A stretch of DNA of 64,000 bases from Mucilaginibacter_A sp041088075 (GTDB lineage: Bacteria; Bacteroidota; Bacteroidia; Sphingobacteriales; Sphingobacteriaceae), in assembly GCF_041088075.1 (NCBI RefSeq), contig NZ_JBGCVY010000020.1, forward strand, positions 58,084 through 122,083. The letters run 5' to 3'. A program made the translations under genes and the position numbers. Below are positions 57,558 to 64,000 of this stretch, piece after piece; position 1 is the first letter of the stretch, and the number at the start of each line of letters is the position of its first letter. The notes under the pieces were generated by a model. The model was not told the DNA's origin, made no database searches, and worked only from the letters and a program-made list of their open reading frames with translations.

Positions 57558-57565
57558 TATCTTTG
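57558..57565 (+). promoter_or_regulatory. -7 box TATCTTTG of queG
   Basis: TAnnTTTG match 8 bases before ATG 57574, with a TTG about 25 bases upstream. It supports the internal start over the longer open frame from 57532. Confidence 0.6.
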
Positions 57566-57573
57566 CGTTAATA

Positions 57574-58509
57574 ATGCAATCCAATCCATTCAATTACAGC
57601 CAATTAATCAAAGCTGAAGCCCAAAAGCTTGGGTTTATGTTTTGCGGGATTGCCAAAGCCGCTTTTTTGGAAGAAGAAGCGCCACGTTTGGAAAACTGGC
57701 TGAAGCAGGGTTTCCACGGCGAAATGGCTTACATGGAAAACCATTTTGACAAACGTCTCGATCCGCGGCTGCTTGTGGATAATGCAAAATCCGTTATTTC
57801 TCTGGGTTTCAATTATTTTAACCCACAAAAACAGCATGACCCGGAAGCGCCAAAAATTTCCAGTTATGCTTTTGGTGCGGATTACCACGAAGTCATCAAA
57901 CAAAAACTCTTTCAGTTGCTGGATTTTATCCGCGAAAAAATCGGCGAAGTTGGCGGCCGCGCTTTTGTAGATTCGGCACCGGTTTTGGATAGAGCCTGGG
58001 CGAAAAAAGCAGGCATGGGCTGGATCGGGAAAAACGGAAACTTGATCAGCAAGCAAAAAGGCTCTTTCTTTTTTCTGGCCGAACTGATTGTGGATTTGGA
58101 ACTGGAATACGACATCGAACCAACCAAAGACCATTGCGGCACTTGCACCCGCTGCCTCGATGCCTGCCCAACCGAAGCTATTGTTGCGCCTGCCGTAGTT
58201 GATGGCAGCCGTTGCATTTCTTACTTAACCATCGAACTGAAAAACGAAATCCCGCAGGAGTTTAAAGGCAAAACCGAAAACTGGATGTTTGGCTGCGATA
58301 TTTGTCAGGATGTTTGCCCCTGGAACCGTTTTTCTGTGTTGCACAACGAACCCGCTTTCCAACCACCGCCGGAATTATTGGCCATGACCAAAGCCGATTG
58401 GGAAGAAATCACCGAAGATACTTTTAAAAAAGTTTTCAAAAACTCGGCTGTTAAAAGAACGAAGTTTACAGGTTTGAAAAGGAATATTGATTTTTTGAAG
58501 AATGGTTGA
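57574..58509 (+). CDS. queG: Epoxyqueuosine reductase
   Basis: A 311-residue iron-sulfur protein that performs the last step of queuosine synthesis on tRNA. The N-terminal domain holds the cobalamin-binding region (NAKSVISLGFNYF, VDSAPVLDRAWAKKAGMGWIGKN). Two [4Fe-4S] clusters are bound by CGTCTRCLDACP and CDICQDVCP. ATG 57574 gives MQSNPFNYSQLIKAEAQK, the usual start. Confidence 0.95.
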   Translation: MQSNPFNYSQLIKAEAQKLGFMFCGIAKAAFLEEEAPRLENWLKQGFHGEMAYMENHFDKRLDPRLLVDNAKSVISLGFNYFNPQKQHDPEAPKISSYAFGADYHEVIKQKLFQLLDFIREKIGEVGGRAFVDSAPVLDRAWAKKAGMGWIGKNGNLISKQKGSFFFLAELIVDLELEYDIEPTKDHCGTCTRCLDACPTEAIVAPAVVDGSRCISYLTIELKNEIPQEFKGKTENWMFGCDICQDVCPWNRFSVLHNEPAFQPPPELLAMTKADWEEITEDTFKKVFKNSAVKRTKFTGLKRNIDFLKNG

Positions 58510-58583
58510 ATGCTTCTTTTATCGGCGTAAAATTGGTGAACTTAATTTAAGCAGCACCAATTTTATACCGATAAAAACAGTAT
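58510..58583. repeat. Long paired-motif element with mixed arms
   Basis: ATGCTTCTTTTATC with TAAAATTGGTG, a centre with CAGCACC, then CACCAATTTTATACCGA and the variant TAAAAACAGTAT. It starts at the last base of queG and ends 3 bases before the exonuclease gene. Confidence 0.87.
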
Positions 58584-58585
58584 TG

Positions 58586-59650
58586 CTACTTCCCAAACTT
58601 CAGCTTTAACTGCGCCAACATGTCGTCATTGATCGGTTCGGCGGGTTTTTCTTCCCGGCGGGGCTGCTGCGGATAATTGGGTTTGTATTGCGGCCTTGGC
58701 TGCGGTTTGGGCTGCTGGTTTTCCGGCCGGTTTGGTTTGAAAGAGGGTTTGGGCTGCTGCTGGTTTTCAGGTTTTGGCTGCTCGGCTTTGGCCTGCTCCT
58801 GCTTTGGTGCTTCCGGTTTTGGCTGCTGCGGTTTGGCGGCATTCTTTTTGGCCGTCCAGCGTTTGTAAATAGCTTCCAAGCGGCGTTTGGTGTACAGCGG
58901 AAAATCGCCCTGCATCATCCAGGCATAATAACTTGGCTCGATCTGAAAAATATCTTCCACCTTTTTGCCTTTGTGTTTGCCAAAATTAAAAAGTTCTTCG
59001 CCGGCTTCATTAAAAACCATCCGCCCGGCAAAATCAACCGGTTTGGTAAGGTTGGTAAACAGGTGCAGCGCTTCCACGTCGTTCACCACCGGTACTGTTT
59101 TTATGCCCTTTTTATTTTCCCATTCGGCGCCTTCGTATTTGGCGATTTGTGCCAGCAAAACTTCCATGGTTGCACGCGTATCGGCTTCGGCAGAATGTGC
59201 GTTGATGATGTCTTTTCCGCAGTAAAACTGGTAAGCGGCGCGCAAAGTGCGTTGCTCCATCTGGTGGAAAATGTTTTGCACGTCCACAAAATGGCGGTTT
59301 TCCAAATCAAAATCAACTTGGGTTCGCAAAAACTCTTCCATCAACATCGGGATGTCAAACTTGTTGGAGTTGTATCCCGCCAGATCACTTTCACCCAAAA
59401 ACGAAGCTACATCGGCAGCAATTGCTTTAAAAGTGGGTTCGTTTTTAATATCTTCATCGTAAATGCCATGGACTAAAGATGATTCGAGCGGGATCGGCAT
59501 TTGCGGGTTAACGCGCCAGGTTTTTACTTCTTCCGTTTCGTCCGGGTGGATTTTGATCACCGAAATCTCTACAATCCGGTCGTTGCCAATGTGTACACCA
59601 GTTGTTTCCAGGTCGAAAAAGGCAAGCGGGCGTTTTAAATTTAATTTCAT
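58586..59650 (-). CDS. DEDD 3'-5' exonuclease with exoX-like C-terminal domain
   Basis: A 354-residue nuclease. The first DEDD motif is LAFFDLETTG, the second is in LAGYNSNKFDIPML, and the third includes NAHSAEADTRATMEVL. After residue ~205 comes an exodeoxyribonuclease-X-like segment (FNFGKHKGKKVEDIF, YYAWMMQGDFPLY). The last 80 residues are a Pro/Gln/Lys-rich tail with many PKPE and NQQPKP repeats, most likely disordered. It could serve DNA proofreading or repair; RNA is possible. It is single in the window. Confidence 0.9.
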   Translation of the reverse strand: MKLNLKRPLAFFDLETTGVHIGNDRIVEISVIKIHPDETEEVKTWRVNPQMPIPLESSLVHGIYDEDIKNEPTFKAIAADVASFLGESDLAGYNSNKFDIPMLMEEFLRTQVDFDLENRHFVDVQNIFHQMEQRTLRAAYQFYCGKDIINAHSAEADTRATMEVLLAQIAKYEGAEWENKKGIKTVPVVNDVEALHLFTNLTKPVDFAGRMVFNEAGEELFNFGKHKGKKVEDIFQIEPSYYAWMMQGDFPLYTKRRLEAIYKRWTAKKNAAKPQQPKPEAPKQEQAKAEQPKPENQQQPKPSFKPNRPENQQPKPQPRPQYKPNYPQQPRREEKPAEPINDDMLAQLKLKFGK

Positions 59651-59995
59651 GCGGTAAATAAAGTGCTAAGGTCGTAAAAACCATCAAAACCAAAAAATCC
59701 GGCTTCGATTTTAAACAGGCCGATGCTTCTTTTATACCTGTTTTTTAGGTTGATAATTAGCTAAAAATCAAAAACCAGGTAATAGTCCCAATTTCCATAA
59801 TTAAATAAAGCAGTATTTCTGTACCGGCAAAATGTTTGTATTTTGTCCGGAAAGAATAGTTTTATTTTTGATTTTTCATATAAAGTTTTGGTTTGAAAAT
59901 TATAACCCGGATTCAAAATCAGCAGGATTTTTTGACCGCCGTTTTGTATTCTTCCTGACTAAAAAACCGGCAATGCTTCTTTTACCGGCATAAAA
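59651..59995. other. Gap, 345 bases, with two motif copies
   Basis: Between the exonuclease start and the NlpC gene end. Exact minus-strand motifs at 59723-59734 and 59973-59984. The second is followed directly by the NlpC stop codon region. No gene is seen. Confidence 0.75.
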
Positions 59996-60538
59996 TCATT
60001 GTCCGGCAATCACCGATCCGCAGCGCGAAAAATATTTGTACATCGCCGGGTCGTGCAGTTTGACCAGCATAATGCCTTTTTTGGTACTGGCATGCACGAT
60101 GTAATCGTTTTGCAGGTAAATGCCGACGTGGCTGAATTTCTTCCCGTCAAAATCGAAAAAAACCAAATCGCCTTCCTGCAACTGCTCTTCGTATTTCCGT
60201 TTGATGGCGGTAACCTGCTGGCCCGTCATCCGCGGCAGGTTGATACCGTAAACCTGTTGCTCCAGCAGCAAAGCAAAACCGGAACAATCAATCCCCTCTT
60301 TATCCAATCCTCCAAACCGGTAAGGCGTTCCCATCCACTGGTCAATAAAAGTATATAAACGGCCGTTGGTGATGCTGCCTTCCTCCACCCCAATTAAAGC
60401 TGAATACTTTTGCAAGATGGATGCTGCAGGCTGCACGATTTCGCCCGGCTGCCCTTTTAACCGGTACTTACGCGATTTGCAAGCCGAAAAAAGTAGTGGT
60501 AAAAGAAGTATCAGGAGAAATATTTTCCGAAAACGCAT
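59996..60538 (-). CDS. NlpC/P60 family lipoprotein peptidase
   Basis: A 180-residue protein from ATG 60538 (RFRKIFLLILLLPLLFSAC), which gives a good lipoprotein signal with lipobox Cys 20; an ATG six codons upstream would give the same mature protein. The NlpC/P60 domain has the catalytic Cys85 in EGIDCSGFALL, His in FSHVGIYLQND and a third polar residue in IVHASTKKGI. It cleaves peptidoglycan stem peptides. The codons of the signal peptide contain the motif copy at 60500-60511. Confidence 0.9.
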   Translation of the reverse strand: MRFRKIFLLILLLPLLFSACKSRKYRLKGQPGEIVQPAASILQKYSALIGVEEGSITNGRLYTFIDQWMGTPYRFGGLDKEGIDCSGFALLLEQQVYGINLPRMTGQQVTAIKRKYEEQLQEGDLVFFDFDGKKFSHVGIYLQNDYIVHASTKKGIMLVKLHDPAMYKYFSRCGSVIAGQ

Positions 60539-60593
60539 CGCTGTAAAACTAACCATAAAGCGGTTTTTACGGAAAGAAAATAAATTAGGTTAA

Positions 60594-60626
60594 ACAAAAA
60601 AACCTCCGGCGGTATTGCCGAAGGTT
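60594..60626 (-). terminator. Terminator of the TonB-dependent receptor gene
   Basis: AACCTCCGGC and GCCGAAGGTT pair (one mismatch) around GGTATT; the minus strand continues with seven T residues. It is 23 bases after the receptor stop codon. Confidence 0.85.
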
Positions 60627-60648
60627 TGAATATTATGAAGAATTGTTC

Positions 60649-63600
60649 TTAATTGAAAATATATCTAACACCAAACTGAGCCTGCCAGCGTGATACTTGC
60701 GAAATGCCGTTAGCAAAAGTATTGGTAAGCGGGATTTGGTTGTTGTTATCCAAATAAGGAAAAGAATAAGTTGGTTTGCCGGTGGCGGCATCTATTCCTT
60801 TGTAGGATAATATACCAGTACGGTTTACGTATTGAAAGTTTCCCCAGTTATTGTTTAAAAAGTTGCCCACATTGATCATGTTAAACTCAAACTGCAATGT
60901 GTTTTTAACCTTGCCTGTGGTTTGGTAAAGATCCTGGGTGAAATTAAAATTAAACAAATTATAGTAAGGAAGCACCAAACCATTACGTTGGGCATATTTA
61001 CCTCTATTTTTACTCAAATACGGGTCTTGATTGATGTATGCGTTAAGTTGGTTGTAAGTTTGTGCTACTGTCCGTGGGTCTGTAGCATTATCTTTTACCA
61101 AGATAATATCACTGGCATCTTTAGGTATATAAATCAAATCATTACTGGTTTGCCCATCACCATTTACATCTCCACTGTACACATAGGATGCAACACCGTT
61201 ATTTGCACATTCATAGGTAAGCCCGAAAGAAGTGGTTAAGTGGTTAAGGTACTGCTTACGATAGGACATGGAAGCAATAATACGGTTAGGCTGATAGAAG
61301 TTAGAGTAAGAAGTAACATCAGCATTTGGGTCTCCGGAAACAGGACGGTCCCTCCAGGTAGATTGTGCAATAGAACCGCCATCATTAACCGAACGGGAAT
61401 CAGAATAAGTGTAGGCAATGTTGAAGTAAAATTCTTTAAATGTCCGTTGCAACTGACCGGTAATGTTGTAAGTATATCCTTTGCTGGTGTTTTTTAAAAC
61501 AATTGCATCGGTGACGTTTGGATTTGTAGCAGTATTTCCACCACGTGCAGCCGGTATAAAAGGATAAACGGTTGTATTGCTGTAACGTATACGGTTATCG
61601 GAACCGTTAAAAGCTGTACCGGTAGACGGTAATGCCACGTTAACCTGATAAGCTGCATTGATATCCCTTGAATAAATACCTTCCAAAGTACCAATAATAC
61701 CGAACGGAAGTTTTTGGTCTAAAGCAAGGTTTAACCTAAAGTTTGAAGGGAACTTGAAATTTCTGTCAACAACAACCAAATTATAGGATGTATTTGCAGC
61801 CGCACCTGTAGGCCTATTGGCATCAACATTTGGGTTAAATACAAAACGTGGATCTGTTGCTGCCACGCCGCCTGCTCCCGGCACAATGCTGTAAGAACCA
61901 AATTGAACACCGTTGTTACTTGCCTGGTTTGATATGTAAACATAAGGAACCGGCCCGGTAAAGATACCTGCACCTCCACGTAATTGAGTATTTCCGTTAT
62001 TGTTTACATCCCAATTAAAGCCAACCCTTGGCGAAAACTGAACCCTTGTTTTAGGAAACTGTGCTGTGTTAATTTGATAACCATCCCTAAAACCGGTTAA
62101 GGCAAGCGCATATGGGTTTTGTTGTGATTCTGTGTTATAAACAGGGATATCTGTACGAACACCATAAGTTAACTTAAAATTGTCTTTCACCTGCCATTTA
62201 TCTTGGGCATAAAACCCAAGCGTGTAAGATTTTATAAAAGCAAAAGGGAATGAACCGTCTGGCAGGGCAGAATAACGGAAATCATAACGGGTAGCAGTTG
62301 GCGTGCCATTGTTTGCAGAAGCATAGAAAGCAGCTAAACTCGGGAAACGGTAAGTTCCGTTATAGTTAGGTGCAAAGCCGTTTTTAAATTTATTGTACTC
62401 GTTTTGGGTGCCAATGTTAACTTCGTGCTTTCCGGCAAAAATGGAGAAGTTATCTGCAAACTGGTAAGTATCTGTATTTAAGATATTGTTTGCTGTAAAA
62501 GGCTCATAACCAAATGAAGTTAACGTGTTTGTACCTGTTGAATTTAGGATGTCAACACCCGGAAACGAACCTCCACCTGGTGAAGTACGAAAATCACGCA
62601 ATGCTTGGTAGCCGAGAGTTAACTTATTGGCGAATTTATTGCTGATCCTCGTATTTAGCTCGCCAATAATAATGTTAAAATTGTTGTTGATGGTATAATA
62701 GGAAGAGAAAAAAGGCAAAGTAGTGAAGCTTGGACTACGTGAGTTTCCTTGCGAACCGGAACTACTTGGCGGAACATCACGAAAAGATTTTAGATAAAAA
62801 TATTTAATTGACAAAGTATTGTTATCGTTAATATTCCAATCTAACTTGGCAGCGATTTTATCAGATTGGGTACGCAACTGATAGTTTTCATATGCTCCTG
62901 CATTGTAACCGTATTTTGTTTGTAAAAAATCTTTTAGCGTATTAAGGTCTGCTGCGGTTACCTGTGAAACAGAACCACCGCTAATAGCCGTTTGGCCTGG
63001 TTGCAAAGCGGTAAAAGACGTAGCCGGGTCGCTTATCCTTTCCTGCTCGCCGGACAAAAAGAAGAACAGCTTATTTTTGATAATCGGACCGCCAACACTT
63101 AAACCGCGTTGATTATAATTAACATTTGGTCTTGCAACAGTAGCGGTAAGCGTGTTTAAGCCAACTAAACCGGCAGTTCTTTTATACAAATAAACACTCC
63201 CTTTAAATTCATTAGTACCGGATTTAGTTACTGTATTGATACCGGTGCCTGCAAAACGACCTTGTGTAACGTCAAAAGGAGAAACTGAAACTTGTATCTG
63301 TTCAATTGCATCTAAAGAAATCGGTTGCGAGTTTGCCTGGCCACCTAATGTACTTGACAAGCCAAAAGAGTTGTTGAACAAGGCACCATCTACAGTTAAG
63401 TTATTTCCGTTATCGTTACGGCCACCAAATGATCTACCATTAGCTGAAGGTGTAAGTTTAGTATAATCATATATAGACCGGCTAATCGTAGGCAAACGAT
63501 CAATTTGACTACGGCTGATAATTTCCTGAGAACCGGTGCGGGAGTTGTTGATCACCTTATTCTGGCTGCCGGTTACAACCACTTCTTTTAATTGCGTACT

Positions 63601-63936
63601 GGTCGGTTGTATTTTAGCATTGATCTTACTTTCCTGGCCCAAAGCTAAGTTGATGTTGTTTTCCACGTAATCAGTAAAACCAATAAAACGGAAAGTAACC
63701 GTATAAGGACCTCCGACACGTAAGTTCGGAAGATTGTAACGCCCGTCAGCCCGGCTTACAGTAGCATAATTAGTACCGGTTGGCGTATGCAATGCAGTAA
63801 TTGTTACCCCAGGCAAGGGTACACCCTTTTCATCCACAACAGTACCTGACAAGCTACTTGTTGTAACATTTTGTGCTTTTACAAAATTCAAGGCACAGAT
63901 TGAAAGAAATAATAATAAAAGTAAATGCTTCCTCAT
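60649..63936 (-). CDS. TonB-dependent receptor with carboxypeptidase-regulatory domain (Oar-like)
   Basis: A 1095-residue outer-membrane protein. A signal peptide (LLLLLFLSICALNFVKAQ) is followed by a carboxypeptidase-regulatory domain (SLSGTVVDEKGVPLPGVTIT), a plug domain (NNSRTGSQEIISRSQIDRLP ... VDGALFNNSFGLSST, FAGTGINTVTKSG) and a long TonB barrel ending in the aromatic FGVRYIFN. The length and layout match Oar-like receptors rather than SusC, and no SusD gene is adjacent. The cargo is unknown; peptides or matrix molecules have been suggested for relatives. The frame contains no copy of the dispersed motif over its full 3.3 kb. A -7 box TATCTTTG lies about 55 bases upstream. Confidence 0.93.
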   Translation of the reverse strand: MRKHLLLLLFLSICALNFVKAQNVTTSSLSGTVVDEKGVPLPGVTITALHTPTGTNYATVSRADGRYNLPNLRVGGPYTVTFRFIGFTDYVENNINLALGQESKINAKIQPTSTQLKEVVVTGSQNKVINNSRTGSQEIISRSQIDRLPTISRSIYDYTKLTPSANGRSFGGRNDNGNNLTVDGALFNNSFGLSSTLGGQANSQPISLDAIEQIQVSVSPFDVTQGRFAGTGINTVTKSGTNEFKGSVYLYKRTAGLVGLNTLTATVARPNVNYNQRGLSVGGPIIKNKLFFFLSGEQERISDPATSFTALQPGQTAISGGSVSQVTAADLNTLKDFLQTKYGYNAGAYENYQLRTQSDKIAAKLDWNINDNNTLSIKYFYLKSFRDVPPSSSGSQGNSRSPSFTTLPFFSSYYTINNNFNIIIGELNTRISNKFANKLTLGYQALRDFRTSPGGGSFPGVDILNSTGTNTLTSFGYEPFTANNILNTDTYQFADNFSIFAGKHEVNIGTQNEYNKFKNGFAPNYNGTYRFPSLAAFYASANNGTPTATRYDFRYSALPDGSFPFAFIKSYTLGFYAQDKWQVKDNFKLTYGVRTDIPVYNTESQQNPYALALTGFRDGYQINTAQFPKTRVQFSPRVGFNWDVNNNGNTQLRGGAGIFTGPVPYVYISNQASNNGVQFGSYSIVPGAGGVAATDPRFVFNPNVDANRPTGAAANTSYNLVVVDRNFKFPSNFRLNLALDQKLPFGIIGTLEGIYSRDINAAYQVNVALPSTGTAFNGSDNRIRYSNTTVYPFIPAARGGNTATNPNVTDAIVLKNTSKGYTYNITGQLQRTFKEFYFNIAYTYSDSRSVNDGGSIAQSTWRDRPVSGDPNADVTSYSNFYQPNRIIASMSYRKQYLNHLTTSFGLTYECANNGVASYVYSGDVNGDGQTSNDLIYIPKDASDIILVKDNATDPRTVAQTYNQLNAYINQDPYLSKNRGKYAQRNGLVLPYYNLFNFNFTQDLYQTTGKVKNTLQFEFNMINVGNFLNNNWGNFQYVNRTGILSYKGIDAATGKPTYSFPYLDNNNQIPLTNTFANGISQVSRWQAQFGVRYIFN

Positions 63937-63988
63937 AAAGAGTTTTTTTAATGAATTTATTGTTTAAATGCTATCTCGTTTTATGCTG

Positions 63989-63996
63989 CAAAGATA
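63989..63996 (-). promoter_or_regulatory. -7 box TATCTTTG of the TonB receptor
   Basis: Minus-strand TAnnTTTG match giving a leader of about 47 bases. Confidence 0.5.
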
Positions 63997-64000
63997 ACGG

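Noticed and set aside
58688..59476. Long open frame (262 codons) on the plus strand opposite the exonuclease gene
   Set aside because: It is a shadow of the Pro/Gln-rich tail and body of the exonuclease. The translation is Trp/Phe/Leu-rich with no domain, while the opposite strand carries clear DEDD motifs.
608..60511. CRISPR array as explanation for the dense short repeats
   Set aside because: Copies are irregularly spaced, in both orientations, inside genes as well, and no cas genes are present.
608..60511. Restriction or Chi-like site as explanation for the motif
   Set aside because: The motif is long, has an AT-rich second half and is strongly concentrated between genes in inverted pairs, unlike a recombination octamer. 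It is not fully excluded as a chromosome-organising site.
60649..63936. SusC half of a SusC/SusD pair
   Set aside because: The layout is Oar-like, there is no SusD gene downstream (the next gene is an NlpC/P60 lipoprotein), and the terminator at 60594 closes the unit.

Overview
The window looks like chromosome from a member of the Bacteroidota, most likely family Sphingobacteriaceae (Mucilaginibacter/Pedobacter type). The support is a GldC homologue, an Oar-like TonB-dependent receptor with a carboxypeptidase-regulatory domain, Bacteroidota-type -7 promoter boxes (TAnnTTTG), few Shine-Dalgarno sequences, ThuA/sugar dehydrogenase/cytochrome fusions and several GH43 enzymes. The genus is inference. 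There is no rRNA, CRISPR array, prophage or recognisable transposase. One tRNA gene (Phe) is present.

Layout. 0-6 kb: a cut-off membrane protein, an NtrC-type sigma-54 response regulator, a Kup potassium transporter, a Cof-type phosphatase and a stress-type flavin-binding protein. 6.4-11.7 kb: a plant-polysaccharide group (two GH43-type enzymes, a GH5-like enzyme) with a phytanoyl-CoA dioxygenase-like protein, then tRNA-Phe. 12-15 kb: MtgA and the rpsF-rpsR-rplI operon. 14.7-17.7 kb: a translationally coupled UbiA prenyltransferase / GT-C-like membrane protein / HAD phosphatase operon that resembles a polyprenyl-phosphate-pentose pathway. 17.7-22 kb: another GH43, two tandem Uma2-family genes, dnaX. 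22-31 kb: icd, a hicBA toxin-antitoxin pair, manA, a Rieske membrane protein, an RluA-type synthase, panB, carA and a higA whose toxin partner is reduced to a fragment. 31.7-42 kb: galM, a 892-residue ThuA/sugar-dehydrogenase/PKD/cytochrome c protein, the conserved ATP-grasp/alpha-E/transglutaminase trio, a PemK-like toxin with its antitoxin, and dihydroorotase. 42-51 kb: lipoprotein, an alpha/beta hydrolase inserted between duplicated copies of the start region of a DEAD-box helicase gene, gldC, a YciI-like protein, an alkylated-DNA methyltransferase, ccmB and a complementary pair of M16 peptidases. 51-64 kb: an acidic protein, a hybrid histidine kinase, a DUF2235 protein, a putative surface protein pair, queG, a DEDD exonuclease, an NlpC/P60 lipoprotein and the large TonB-dependent receptor.

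The outstanding signal is not a gene. A short asymmetric motif, TAAAAGAAGCAT, preceded by an AT-rich half (ATTTTA plus 3-5 variable bases), recurs about once per kilobase on both strands. By hand I counted 48 exact copies and about 23 close variants (TAAAAGAAGTAT, TAAAAACAGTAT, TAAAAACAGCAT). It lies mostly between genes, often as inverted pairs at gene ends, but also inside reading frames including dnaX, and it supplies the start codon of three genes and the stop codon of another. Its density, two-part structure and terminator-like pairing resemble the DNA uptake sequences of Neisseria and Pasteurellaceae. A site for a chromosome-organising protein or a dispersed REP-like family are alternatives. 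Other conventional Bacteroidota repeats of different sequence are interleaved with it.

Several genes have a -7 box only 3-8 bases upstream of the chosen ATG, which points to leaderless or near-leaderless transcripts.
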